This document shows positions 32,341 through 40,910 of a DNA stretch of 57,020 bases, piece by piece. The stretch comes from an uncultured Bacillota bacterium. Lineage in GTDB: Bacteria; Bacillota; Clostridia; Tissierellales; Tepidimicrobiaceae. Positions within the stretch are counted from its first letter, which is position 1; each line of letters begins with the position of its first letter. Both the position numbers and the translations under genes were made by a program. The DNA lies in NCBI GenBank assembly GCA_937967955.1, contig CALBUB010000043.1, forward strand, positions 1 through 57,020. Direction: 5' to 3'. The notes under the pieces were generated by a model. The model saw only the letters and a program-made list of their open reading frames with translations, had not been told where the DNA came from and searched no databases.

Positions 32341-33393
32341 CTATAAAACTATCCTTTTTACATTAGCCAAACTAACAGCATTATTCAACAAAGTCTCCTT
32401 TGATATAATACCTTGATTAAACAACTCTAATAAGCTTTGGTCCATTGTTTTCATCCCCATCATGTACCCAGTTTCAATTACAGTATCAATTTGGTGTATC
32501 TTATCTTCTCTAATTAAGTTTCTAATTGCAGGTGTTGCTATCATTATTTCAGTGGCTACTACTCTTCCCTTGCCATCCTTTCTGGGTAGCAATTGCTGAC
32601 ATATAATTGCTTCAATTACTGTAGAAAGTTGCATTCTAATCTGTTGTTGCTGATAGGGTGGAAAAGCATCGATTATCCTATTTATTGTTTTTGCTGCACC
32701 AAAAGTATGTAATGTTGACATAACCAAATGGCCAGTTTCCGCAGCCATAAGAGCAGTACTCATGGTTTCCATATCTCTCATTTCCCCTATCATTATTACA
32801 TCAGGATCCTGTCTTAAGGCTGCTCTAAGCCCATTATGAAAACTATCTGTATCCTCCCCTATTTCTCTCTGATTAACTATACTTTTTTTATGATTATGTA
32901 CATATTCTATTGGATCCTCTAAAGTTATTATGTGATATCTTTTTTCTTCATTTATTAAATTGATAATAGCCGCCAATGTAGTAGATTTTCCACTGCCAGC
33001 TGGCCCTGTAACCAAAATTAACCCTCTCGATGTTTTAACTAAATCCCTAACAACATAAGGTAGCCCCAATTCATCAATGGTTGGTATTTTAAAAGGTATG
33101 ACCCTAATTACCATCCCATAGTTTCCTCTTTGTTTAAAAGCATTTATTCTAAACCTACCAACAGCAGGAATAGAATAGGTGGTATCTACTTGTCCATGTT
33201 CATATAACTCTGTTAATTTAACTTGGTCTAATAGCTGTTCAAGCATATTTTTAACTTCATCTGGATACAGCTTTCTTTGTCCATAGTTTACTAAACTCCC
33301 ATCTATTCTCAAAACAGGTGGGGAAGCTACTGTAATGTGTATATCAGAAGCATTATTCTTTATTGCATATTTAAGCAGAGTGTCTATATTCAC
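32341..33393 (-). CDS. pilT: Pilus retraction ATPase PilT
   Basis: 350 aa. N-terminal NASDIHITVASPPVLRIDGSL; Walker A VTGPAGSGKSTTLAAIINLIN; Asp box ITLEDPIEYVH; Walker B DPDVIMIGEMRDMETM (the usual GEIRD Ile is Met); His box GHLVMSTLHTFGA. The C-terminal IMIATPAIRNLIREDKIHQ matches the PilT AIRNLIRE motif, which marks it as PilT and not PilB. It powers twitching and DNA uptake by pilus retraction. Confidence 0.96.
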   Translation of the reverse strand: MNIDTLLKYAIKNNASDIHITVASPPVLRIDGSLVNYGQRKLYPDEVKNMLEQLLDQVKLTELYEHGQVDTTYSIPAVGRFRINAFKQRGNYGMVIRVIPFKIPTIDELGLPYVVRDLVKTSRGLILVTGPAGSGKSTTLAAIINLINEEKRYHIITLEDPIEYVHNHKKSIVNQREIGEDTDSFHNGLRAALRQDPDVIMIGEMRDMETMSTALMAAETGHLVMSTLHTFGAAKTINRIIDAFPPYQQQQIRMQLSTVIEAIICQQLLPRKDGKGRVVATEIMIATPAIRNLIREDKIHQIDTVIETGYMMGMKTMDQSLLELFNQGIISKETLLNNAVSLANVKRIVL

Positions 33394-33403
33394 TGTACTC
33401 CTC

Positions 33404-34975
33404 CTAATCCAATATAAAGCAAACTTTTAGTATTTCTTCTAATGATGTAACTCCTTTTAAAGCTAATTCAACAGAATTATCCATAATAGTTGTCATTCCA
33501 TTTTCAATAGCCTTTTTCTTTAACGCATCTACATTCTTTTTTCCATTTATGATTTTCCTCATCTCTTCATTAATAAGCATAACCTCATGAACTGCAATTC
33601 TATCCAAATATCCCTCATTACACCTAAAGCAACCCTTTGGTTTAAACAATACTACTTCTTCTTCAGGATTAAGCCCTAATAAAACTTTCTCTGAATAAGT
33701 AGCCTTATATGGAACTTTACAATAGTTGCATAGTTTTTTGACCAATCTTTGGGATACGACTCCTATTACAGCCGCCGAGACCAAATATGGTTCCACTCCC
33801 ATATCTATTAATCTAGCAATAGAAGATGGGCTATCCTTCGTATGGAGTGTAGTTAATACCAAGTGGCCTGTGGCTGCAGCTCTAATAGCTATTTTAGCAG
33901 TTTCTGAATCCCTTATCTCTCCAAGCATAATAATATCTGGATCTTGTCTTAATATGGCCCTTAAACCATTTGCAAAAGTTAGACCAGCTTTAGGGTTTAT
34001 TTGGATTTGATTTATTCCATCCAATTTATACTCTACTGGGTCTTCAATGGTTATAATATTTTTTTCAACTTTGTTTAACTCTTCTAATATGGCATATAGT
34101 GTAGTGGTTTTCCCACTACCAGCCGGTCCTGTAATTAAAATCATTCCAAAAGGCTGTTGTATTAATTTATTAAAGTTTTCGTAATTCTTTTCTGTAAATC
34201 CTATTTCTGCCTTAGTTAATAAAAAATTATCTCTGTCCAAAAGCCTCAATACTATCTTTTCTCCATATATAGTAGGGACAGTTGAAATTCTCATATCAAC
34301 TATTTTGCCATGGACTCTGTACTCTATCCTACCATCCTGTGGAATTCTCTTATCTGCAATATCCATATGGCCTATTATCTTAACTCTTGTAGTTAAGGGA
34401 GTTTGGGTAGTTTTTGATAACTTCATAACCTCTCTAAGCTCTCCATCTATACGGTATCTTATTTTTAAATAATCTCTAAAAGGCTCAATATGAATATCAC
34501 TTGCCCTCTTTTCTATAGCTTGCTGTATTATGAAATTTAATAATTTTACTATAGGAGAATCATAATCTTCCAATAAATTTTCATCAATAGTTTCCCTTAA
34601 GGTTTCAGTGTATAAATATTCTGAAATTTCTTCTAAGATTTTATCGTCTTTTTTCTTTGTATAAAACACATCTATAGTTTTTAATATACTTTCACGAGTT
34701 GAAACTACTGGTTTTACTTCATAGTTAGTATACAATCTTATGTCATCAATAGCGTATATATTTGTAGGATCTGCCATGGCAACATATAGGCTATTACCTT
34801 TTTTATCTATGGCAACAACCTCATATTTTCTTGCTAAACTTTCTGGAATTATGCTGACAATACTAGGTTGAATATTATACTCGTTTAAATTTATACTAGA
34901 GCTCTCTTTATTTATTTTTAGCTGAGTAATCTGGTCTTCACTTAAATGAACTACTTCCTTTTTCATTTCTGACAT
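33404..34975 (-). CDS. pilB: Pilus assembly ATPase PilB
   Basis: 523 aa. The N-terminal T2SSE domain (IIPESLARKYEVVAIDKKGNSLYVAMADPTNIYAIDDI) is followed by the ATPase: Walker A LITGPAGSGKTTTLYAILEEL, Asp box ITIEDPVEYKLDGINQIQIN, Walker B DPDIIMLGEIRDSETA and the His box GHLVLTTLHTKDS. Four zinc cysteines are present as LCNYC and CFRCNEG. It polymerises the pilus and leads the operon pilB-pilT-pilC-pilA-pilD-pilM. The start has AGGAG about 11 bases upstream. Confidence 0.96.
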   Translation of the reverse strand: MSEMKKEVVHLSEDQITQLKINKESSSINLNEYNIQPSIVSIIPESLARKYEVVAIDKKGNSLYVAMADPTNIYAIDDIRLYTNYEVKPVVSTRESILKTIDVFYTKKKDDKILEEISEYLYTETLRETIDENLLEDYDSPIVKLLNFIIQQAIEKRASDIHIEPFRDYLKIRYRIDGELREVMKLSKTTQTPLTTRVKIIGHMDIADKRIPQDGRIEYRVHGKIVDMRISTVPTIYGEKIVLRLLDRDNFLLTKAEIGFTEKNYENFNKLIQQPFGMILITGPAGSGKTTTLYAILEELNKVEKNIITIEDPVEYKLDGINQIQINPKAGLTFANGLRAILRQDPDIIMLGEIRDSETAKIAIRAAATGHLVLTTLHTKDSPSSIARLIDMGVEPYLVSAAVIGVVSQRLVKKLCNYCKVPYKATYSEKVLLGLNPEEEVVLFKPKGCFRCNEGYLDRIAVHEVMLINEEMRKIINGKKNVDALKKKAIENGMTTIMDNSVELALKGVTSLEEILKVCFILD

Positions 34976-35203
34976 TTTTATAATTTCTCCTACACATTTT
35001 TTTGTATTTTAAAAAGCTTCTTATATAATATACTACATTTTTTCCTGCAATCCTTCTTTATTTGTGTTAATATTTGTTATTTTTTATATCATTTATGATA
35101 ATGTTTGTTATGATATTTACTTCCTTCTTTATACAATTGATTAAGAATTTAGATTAAATAAAAAATGAGTTTGTAGCAAAACTATAAATAGGAGGTGAAT
35201 TAA
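34976..35203. other. Divergent AT-rich intergenic region between pilB and the spore lipoprotein gene
   Basis: 228 bases that should hold both promoters. On the minus strand a weak candidate for pilB is TTGCAG (35050-35045), 17 bases, TATATA; the -35 is poor. For the plus-strand gene I see no convincing sigma-F/G or sigma-A match. A small inverted repeat TATCATTTATGATA (35087-35100) is followed by a second TATGATA (35109-35115). I see no c-di-GMP or other riboswitch. Confidence 0.4.
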
Positions 35204-35812
35204 TTGAAAAAAAATAAAATACTATTAATAACTTTTATTTTATTAATAGCTGTATTTCCAATAGGTTGCGCTGCTAGACCTAATAATCGTGCCCAAACAA
35301 GATTAGGTGTAGATAGGGAAGAATTAGGTTTAAGAAGAGATAATAACATGATAAATAGAGATAGATTAAACACTAATATTAGGAACTTAGATGATGATAT
35401 GATTGATAGGGATGTTAATGATTTTGATATGAGAGACAATGATAGAATGGGTAGAAATAACAATCTAAATGAAGATACTAGAAAGGCTAGAGAAATAGCT
35501 AAAAAAATTGAAAGATTAGATAATGTAGACAGAGCCTATGTATTAATTAGTGGCAATACTGCAATAGTTGGAATAGACATGGATAGAAATGTAGAAGGAC
35601 AAATTACTAGAGACTTAAAGGATAGAATAGAAAAAATCGTAAAGGATACAAAAAATGATATAGAAAATGTAAGCGTGACAGCTGACCCAGATCTATTTAC
35701 CAGAATAAGAAATATGGCTGAAGATATTGTAAATGGAAGGCCTATTTCAGGCTTTGCAGAAGAATTTGAAGAGATATTAAGACGAATAAATCCAGTTACA
35801 CCAGCAAGATAA
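35204..35812 (+). CDS. YhcN/YlaJ family sporulation lipoprotein
   Basis: 202 aa, the only plus-strand gene. TTG start with GGAGGTG (35191-35197) 6 bases upstream. A lipoprotein signal peptide ends in a lipobox (VFPIGCAA), with the acyl Cys at residue 22. A charged, Asn/Arg/Asp-rich linker (about 25-90) precedes the YhcN/YlaJ domain: AREIAKKIERLDNVDRAYVLISGNTAIVGIDMD, then VSVTADPDLFTRIRNMAEDI. Related Bacillus proteins are forespore- or spore-membrane lipoproteins; function in germination or outgrowth is suspected, not established. Confidence 0.88.
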   Translation: MKKNKILLITFILLIAVFPIGCAARPNNRAQTRLGVDREELGLRRDNNMINRDRLNTNIRNLDDDMIDRDVNDFDMRDNDRMGRNNNLNEDTRKAREIAKKIERLDNVDRAYVLISGNTAIVGIDMDRNVEGQITRDLKDRIEKIVKDTKNDIENVSVTADPDLFTRIRNMAEDIVNGRPISGFAEEFEEILRRINPVTPAR

Positions 35813-35841
35813 ATCCGGCTTCCGGATTTATCTTGCTTTTT
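35803..35841 (+). terminator. Intrinsic terminator of the spore lipoprotein gene
   Basis: A 16-bp perfect stem, AGCAAGATAAATCCGG and its complement, with a 3-base loop includes the stop codon and is followed by five T on the plus strand. No T-run exists on the other strand, so it acts on the plus-strand gene. Confidence 0.9.
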
Positions 35842-35859
35842 ATAAATAAAAATAGCTTT

Positions 35860-36558
35860 TCAACTATTTAAAGCTTTACTTAATTTATCGATAGCCCGCT
35901 TTTCTATTCTAGAAACGTAGGAACGTGATATACCTAACATGGCTGCTATTTCTCTTTGAGTTTTACATACTCCATCAACTAAGCCATATCTTAGCTCAAG
36001 TATCTTTTTCTCCCTGTCTTTTAATACATTATTTATGGCTTCACGTAACTTTTTCTTCTGAAATTTCAAATGTATTTCATCAGAAATATCCTCTTCATCA
36101 ATTCCCAATATATCTAAAAGGGAAATCTCATTTCCTTCCTTATCAGTTCCTATAGGCTCTTGTAAAGAAACTTCACCTCTTGCTTTTTTGTTTGCCCTTA
36201 TGCACATTAATATCTCGTTTTCTATACATCTAGCCGCATAAGTGGCCAACCTAGTACCTTTACTTGCATCAAAGGTAGATATGGCTTTGATTAAGCCAAT
36301 GGTTCCAATAGATATTAAATCGTCTATGTCCTTTCCTGAATTGTTATATTTTTTTACTATATGGGCTACAAGCCTTAGATTTCTCTCAATCAAAATATTT
36401 CTAGCCTTTTCACTGCCTTCTGAATATTTCTTTAAAAGGAACTCCTCCTCTTCCTTACTTAAGGGTTTAGGAAAGGAATTAGTGCTAGATACATAGCTAG
36501 TTAATATTACAAAGGGATCCAAAAGCCTATTAACAAAAAACAAAATTTGTGTAAACAT
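35860..36558 (-). CDS. sigK: RNA polymerase sporulation sigma factor sigma-K
   Basis: 232 aa from an ATG at 36556-36558 with GGGGGTG 5 bases upstream; an ATG eight codons earlier lacks a ribosome site. The N-terminal hydrophobic stretch (MFTQILFFVNRLLDPFVILTSYVSSTNSF) is the pro-peptide that SpoIVFB removes. Region 2 is ARNILIERNLRLVAHIVKKY...DDLISIGTIGLIKAISTFDASKGTRLATYAARCIENEILM; region 4 is TQREIAAMLGISRSYVSRIEKRA. It drives late mother-cell genes. The gene is uninterrupted (no skin element). Its ribosome site is in a leader hairpin. Confidence 0.95.
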   Translation of the reverse strand: MFTQILFFVNRLLDPFVILTSYVSSTNSFPKPLSKEEEEFLLKKYSEGSEKARNILIERNLRLVAHIVKKYNNSGKDIDDLISIGTIGLIKAISTFDASKGTRLATYAARCIENEILMCIRANKKARGEVSLQEPIGTDKEGNEISLLDILGIDEEDISDEIHLKFQKKKLREAINNVLKDREKKILELRYGLVDGVCKTQREIAAMLGISRSYVSRIEKRAIDKLSKALNS

Positions 36559-36561
36559 AAA

Positions 36562-36617
36562 GGCACCCCCGATATTCCCCATATTTCAATATATGAATGG
36601 AGAATATAGATGGTGCC
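36562..36617 (-). promoter_or_regulatory. Leader hairpin that contains the sigK ribosome-binding site
   Basis: On the minus strand a 19-base 5' arm GGCACCATCTATATTCTCC (36617-36599) can pair with a 19-base 3' arm GGGGAATATCGGGGGTGCC (36580-36562): 17 of 19 positions pair, two of them G-U. The 3' arm includes the GGGGGTG ribosome site, 5 bases before the ATG. The 18-base loop is itself partly self-complementary. No T-run follows. Translational control is inferred. Confidence 0.6.
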
Positions 36618-36622
36618 AGTCC

Positions 36623-38281
36623 TCACCTATTTAACCGATAAATTTCTTTTGCTATTTTTTCAAATATTGGGATGGCAGATTGGGAGCCGTATTTTGCTTC
36701 TTCAACTAATACAGTTATTACGTATCTAGGCTTATCTACAGGGAAGTAACCTGTAAACCAGCCATGTATAACTTTTTTACCGCTTAATACCCCTTGTGCT
36801 GAACCAGTTTTTCCAGCTGCACCACCAATTTTATCTAAATCTAAACTTCTGGCAGTACCACTTTTAACCACATCTACTAAATATTCTTTTACTATTTGAG
36901 AATTTTCCTTAGATAAAAGCCTTTCATCTTCCTGCCTATTATAGCTTTTTATCATTTTTCCATCTTCAGTAGTAATTCCATCTACAATAGTCATATCTTT
37001 CATTATTCCATCGTTAGCTATTATCATCAAAAGATTCGTCATCTGAATAGGAGTAACTTCTATACTTCCTTGGCCAATAGATATATTACCAATAGCAGGG
37101 CCCTTTATTTCATCTCCAGCTGGTAGATTGCCCTCTACTTCTTCAGCCAGTCCAATATTAATAGTATTTCCAAAGCCTAGCCTTTTGGCCATATCTATTA
37201 TCTTATGGCCGCCCAATTCTTTCCCCAACTGTATAAAAACAGAATTACAAGATTTAGAAAAAGCTTCCTTTAAATCCAGATAACCATGTCCAGCTGTATT
37301 ATTACAACTAATCCTAATCTTTCCTAATTCTTCATAACCTTTACAATAAAAAGTCCTATCCATATAATCCAAATCTTCTTCCAAAGCAGTCAACAAAACT
37401 ATTATTTTGAATAAAGAGCCTGGTGGATATTTGGCTTGTATTGCTTTATTATATAAGGTCATATCATCATCATGTAGATGTTTCTCCATATTATTTTGGT
37501 CAAAATTTGGTCTACTAGCTAAAGCCCTTATTTCTCCTGTTTCTACATCTGAAACTATTACTGCTCCATTTATATCATATTCATCTAGAACTTTTTCAAC
37601 AATTTTTTGTATATGATAGTCTACAGTCAATTTAACACCTGCTGGTTCTAAGGCTTTCGTATTTCTACTTACTTGATACTCTCCGCTAAGCAAAACATTT
37701 TTATTATCATCTAATTCCAAAAATAAAATTCTTTTATTATCATAATTGGTTAATACATCATCATAAACCTCTTCTATGCCGTATTCACCTTTATTTTCAC
37801 TTTTCCTTACATATCCGATTACATGGGAAAGAATATTGTCCTTAGAATACCTTAATGTCCTCTCGGCTACAAAAACACCCTTGGGAAGCATTTTTTCATC
37901 TATAGGCTTTTTTAATGGTATTGCTAGTATTTTTTCTGAAGAACTTTTATAATTTCTCAGTTCCCTTTTTGTCAAAGCTGTATATTCTAATATGAGAGCT
38001 TCTAATCCTTCATTATCCTCCAAATTTTCCTTAGGAATAAATATGGTGCTTATCCTATCTCTATTGGTTAAAGGTATTAAATTCCTATCATAAATTATTC
38101 CTCTTTCAGGATAGAGATTTATCGCATTAGCCCTTTGTTTTAAAGCTTCTAGCCTTAGGTGTTCATGATTAGCTATTTGAATCCAGTATAGCCTAAAAAT
38201 CAAAAAAAACATTACTAATAACAATATAGAAACTAATCTAAGAAGCCTTATTTCCACCAGATTTTTTCTTTTTCTCCGCAT
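36623..38281 (-). CDS. Class B penicillin-binding protein (PBP2/SpoVD-like transpeptidase)
   Basis: 552 aa. An N-terminal membrane helix (LLRLVSILLLVMFFLIFRLYWIQI), a dimerisation domain with RANAINLYPERGIIYDRN, then the transpeptidase domain: SxxK as PPGSLFKIIVLL (about 270), SxN as SKSCNSVF, and KTG as GKTGSAQG. It cross-links peptidoglycan outside the membrane. It lacks PASTA domains. Its place directly before sigK suggests a spore cortex or septal role like SpoVD, but this is inferred; PbpA/MrdA type is the alternative. Confidence 0.88.
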   Translation of the reverse strand: MRRKRKNLVEIRLLRLVSILLLVMFFLIFRLYWIQIANHEHLRLEALKQRANAINLYPERGIIYDRNLIPLTNRDRISTIFIPKENLEDNEGLEALILEYTALTKRELRNYKSSSEKILAIPLKKPIDEKMLPKGVFVAERTLRYSKDNILSHVIGYVRKSENKGEYGIEEVYDDVLTNYDNKRILFLELDDNKNVLLSGEYQVSRNTKALEPAGVKLTVDYHIQKIVEKVLDEYDINGAVIVSDVETGEIRALASRPNFDQNNMEKHLHDDDMTLYNKAIQAKYPPGSLFKIIVLLTALEEDLDYMDRTFYCKGYEELGKIRISCNNTAGHGYLDLKEAFSKSCNSVFIQLGKELGGHKIIDMAKRLGFGNTINIGLAEEVEGNLPAGDEIKGPAIGNISIGQGSIEVTPIQMTNLLMIIANDGIMKDMTIVDGITTEDGKMIKSYNRQEDERLLSKENSQIVKEYLVDVVKSGTARSLDLDKIGGAAGKTGSAQGVLSGKKVIHGWFTGYFPVDKPRYVITVLVEEAKYGSQSAIPIFEKIAKEIYRLNR

Positions 38282-38289
38282 AATAAAAG

Positions 38290-38335
38290 CCCCCTAATAA
38301 TTGATATTTATTATTATTACCAATTAATAAGGGGG
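38290..38335 (-). promoter_or_regulatory. Hairpin between udk and the PBP gene, overlapping the PBP ribosome site
   Basis: On the minus strand the arm CCCCCTTATTAATTG (38335-38321) pairs with CAATTATTAGGGGG (38303-38290), with one bulge and a 17-base loop. The 3' arm holds the ribosome site AGGGGG, 8 bases before the ATG. CTTTTATT follows, so it could also act as a weak terminator of udk. Confidence 0.55.
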
Positions 38336-38341
38336 ATATTA

Positions 38342-38962
38342 TTATTTATTCAATATGAAATTTATCTTAGCTGCTATAATATCAATTGCTACCTCATTAT
38401 AGCCACCCTCCGGAATTATTATATCAGCATATTTTTTAGTAGGCTCTACAAATTGCAAATGTGCAGGCCTTACTGTATTCATATACTGTTCAATAACAGA
38501 ATCTAGACTCCTTCCTCTTTCCTTTATATCTCTTTTTATTCTCCTAATTACCCTCACATCTGAATCAGTATCAACAAATATCTTTATATCACAAAGATTT
38601 CTAATTTCTTCATCGTATAATATCAATATGCCTTCCAAAATTATGATCCTTCTTGGATATACTGTTACTGTTTCATTTTTTCTAGTATGCTGTTCAAAAT
38701 CGTATATAGGCTTTTCTATAGGCTTATTATTTAGTAGAGCCTTTAGGTGTTTAAGCAACAGTTGATTATCAAAGGCAAGGGGATGGTCATAATTCCTCTT
38801 AACTCGTTCATCAAAGGTTAAATGGCTTTGATCTTTGTAATAAGAGTCTTGTTCTATTATTACAACATTTTCTTCACCATTTCTCTTTAAAATCTGTCTT
38901 GATACGGTACTCTTGCCGGAACCTGTCCCTCCAGTAATCCCAATTAAAATAGGTCTATTCAT
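38342..38962 (-). CDS. udk: Uridine kinase
   Basis: 206 aa. It phosphorylates uridine and cytidine to the monophosphates. Walker A is GITGGTGSGKSTVSRQIL; then IEQDSYYKD, YDHPLAFDNQLLLKHL, PIYDFEQHTR and ILEGILILYDEEIRNLCDIKIFVDTDSDVRVIRRIKRDIKERGRS, all typical of Udk. The ATG at 38960-38962 has AAGGAT upstream. Order trmR-trhP-udk is the same as yrrM-yrrO-udk in Bacillus. Confidence 0.96.
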   Translation of the reverse strand: MNRPILIGITGGTGSGKSTVSRQILKRNGEENVVIIEQDSYYKDQSHLTFDERVKRNYDHPLAFDNQLLLKHLKALLNNKPIEKPIYDFEQHTRKNETVTVYPRRIIILEGILILYDEEIRNLCDIKIFVDTDSDVRVIRRIKRDIKERGRSLDSVIEQYMNTVRPAHLQFVEPTKKYADIIIPEGGYNEVAIDIIAAKINFILNK

Positions 38963-38966
38963 CAAA

Positions 38967-40196
38967 TCAATCCTTTCTAGGCATTCTTAGAATATACCAG
39001 GAATCCACTGGTTGTTTCATGGGAATTTTTACTATTTGCTGTGGATGTGGAGCCACATCTATTTCTTTTCCTTCTTCATCATACATCTTTTCAATAGTCT
39101 GAGTAAAATAATCTTTACCTGGGCCAAATATCTCCACTTCCTCTCCTACTTGCATCCTATTTCTTTGTTCTACAGTTGCTAGCCCAGTTTCCTTGTCATA
39201 ATCTAATACTAAGCCTACAAAATCATAATTTCTAATATATGAACTAGTACCATAAACTTGATCCTTCTCTGTTGGCTTACCAAAATAAAAGCCTGTAGTA
39301 AAATCCCTATGGCTTGCTTTTTTTATCTCATTAAGCCATTCTTCATTAAAAGTATAATTTTCTGGATCCTTTAGGTATTCATCTATGGCCATTCTATAGG
39401 ACCTAAGAACAGTTGCCACATAGTAAGAACTCTTTACTCTTCCTTCAATTTTAAAGCTCTTTATTCCAGCTTCAATCAGTTCTGGAATATATTCAATCAT
39501 ACATAAATCCTTAGAGTTAAATATATATGTGCCCTTATCGTCTTCAAAAACTGGATAATATTGACCTGGCCTTTTTTCTTCTACTAAATAGTATTTCCAT
39601 CTACATGCTTGAGCACAATCTCCTCTATTTGCATCCCTTCCAGTCATATAGTTACTTAATAGGCATCTACCAGAGTAGGATATGCACATGGATCCATGAA
39701 CAAAAACTTCTATTTCTAAATCATCAGGTGCCTTATCTATAATTTCTTTTATTTCTTTTAAGGTTAATTCTCTAGCCAATACTATTCTCTTTATGCCTAA
39801 GTTGTACCAAAACATAACAGTCTCATAATTGGTTACACTTGCTTGGGTAGACAAATGTATTGGCAGTTCTGGTACCGTTTTTCTAATTACAGTAAAAACT
39901 CCTGGATCAGATACTATTACTGCATCGATTCCAGCATTATATAATTCAGTAACATATTCCTCTAAACCTACTAAATCATCATTATGGGGGATTACATTCA
40001 TTGTTACATAGACTTTCTTCCCCCTATTATGAGCATATTGAACCCCTTCTTTTATTTGCTCTATGGTGAAATTCTTTGATGCCTTCCTTAAACCAAATCT
40101 TTCGCCACCTAAATATACTGCATCAGCCCCATAGTTAATTGCCATCTTTAACTTCTCCAAATCTCCTGCTGGTGCTAGTAACTCTGGTTTATGCAT
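38967..40196 (-). CDS. trhP: Peptidase U32 family tRNA uridine hydroxylase (TrhP/YrrO)
   Basis: 409 aa. The TIM-barrel N-terminal region starts KPELLAPAGDLEKLKMAINYGADAVYLGGERFGLR. The U32 signature is EIEVFVHGSMCISYSGRCLLSNYMTGRDANRGDCAQACRWKYYL, with cysteines for a 4Fe-4S cluster. A C-terminal beta domain follows (NRMQVGEEVEIFGPG). In Bacillus TrhP1/TrhP2 hydroxylate U34 of tRNA with prephenate dependence. Only one copy is here (Bacillus has two in tandem). It overlaps trmR by 22 bases. Confidence 0.9.
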   Translation of the reverse strand: MHKPELLAPAGDLEKLKMAINYGADAVYLGGERFGLRKASKNFTIEQIKEGVQYAHNRGKKVYVTMNVIPHNDDLVGLEEYVTELYNAGIDAVIVSDPGVFTVIRKTVPELPIHLSTQASVTNYETVMFWYNLGIKRIVLARELTLKEIKEIIDKAPDDLEIEVFVHGSMCISYSGRCLLSNYMTGRDANRGDCAQACRWKYYLVEEKRPGQYYPVFEDDKGTYIFNSKDLCMIEYIPELIEAGIKSFKIEGRVKSSYYVATVLRSYRMAIDEYLKDPENYTFNEEWLNEIKKASHRDFTTGFYFGKPTEKDQVYGTSSYIRNYDFVGLVLDYDKETGLATVEQRNRMQVGEEVEIFGPGKDYFTQTIEKMYDEEGKEIDVAPHPQQIVKIPMKQPVDSWYILRMPRKD

Positions 40197-40849
40197 ATAT
40201 CTCTCTCCTCTCTATATGTTAATGACACTCCATCTCCTATAGGAATTACACAGCTTTCATAACCATCCAGCTTGTGTATATGTTTAAGATATTCTCTCAT
40301 TCTCTTAACAATAGTCCTTTTTCTTCTTACAACAAGTTCATCTGAAGCAACCATACCCTTATATAATACGTTATCTGCCATTATAATTCCCCTATCATTT
40401 AACAACTCTACACACCTGTTAAAAAATTTTAAATAATGTCCTTTAGAAGCATCTAAGAAGATAAAATCGTACTTCTCCTTTAATTTTAACAAAATTTCTT
40501 CAGCTTCTCCACATATTATATTTACCCTTTCAGCATATCCTGTTCTTTCCAAATTTTCTTTTGCTAACTCTATCATATCTGACCTTCTTTCAATAGTTGT
40601 AATCCTACAAAAATCGTCAGTTGAAGAAGCCATTACTATTGCTGAATATCCAATTGCTGTCCCTATCTCTAAAATCCTTTTAGGTTTAGCTATTTTTAAT
40701 AAAACTTTTAAGAACTGGGCCACTTCTTTTTCTATTATTGGTATGTGATTATAATGGGCATACTTTTCTATTTCAAGTATCTTGTCATTCTCAGTGGATA
40801 TGAGGCTTCTAATATATTCTTCAATATAATCTTCACTTATATTGCTCAA
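40175..40849 (-). CDS. trmR: tRNA 5-hydroxyuridine methyltransferase (TrmR/YrrM)
   Basis: 224 aa from a TTG at 40847-40849, which has AGGAGG 8 bases upstream; the frame extends 18 codons further through the hairpin region without a ribosome site. Class I SAM methyltransferase: ILEIGTAIGYSAIVMASS (motif I), FIFLDASKGHYLKFF (metal-binding Asp) and IIMADNVLYKGMV. In Bacillus TrmR methylates ho5U34 to mo5U34. Overlap with trhP, which makes ho5U, supports the same pathway. Confidence 0.9.
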   Translation of the reverse strand: MSNISEDYIEEYIRSLISTENDKILEIEKYAHYNHIPIIEKEVAQFLKVLLKIAKPKRILEIGTAIGYSAIVMASSTDDFCRITTIERRSDMIELAKENLERTGYAERVNIICGEAEEILLKLKEKYDFIFLDASKGHYLKFFNRCVELLNDRGIIMADNVLYKGMVASDELVVRRKRTIVKRMREYLKHIHKLDGYESCVIPIGDGVSLTYREERDICINQSY

Positions 40850-40872
40850 ATTTTTTACCTCCTTAACATTAA

Positions 40873-40900
40873 TTAATACGTGGCATAAACCACGTATTAA
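40873..40900 (-). repeat. Stem-loop between mltG and trmR
   Basis: A perfect 11-bp inverted repeat, TTAATACGTGG / CCACGTATTAA, with a 6-base loop lies between the mltG stop and the trmR ribosome site. No T-run follows on the minus strand. It may stabilise the mRNA or reduce read-through. Confidence 0.6.
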
Positions 40901-40910
40901 CATGGGTAGC

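Noticed and set aside
35087..35115. TATCATTTATGATA plus TATGATA as an operator
   Set aside because: In sequence this AT-rich, such short repeats are expected by chance, and no partner regulator is evident.
34976..35203. Possible c-di-GMP riboswitch controlling the pilus operon
   Set aside because: No GEMM-I or GEMM-II core sequence can be found in the intergenic region; only AT-rich sequence and short repeats are seen.
35860..36558. skin-type interruption of sigK
   Set aside because: The sigma-K frame is continuous through regions 2 and 4 with no recombinase gene nearby.
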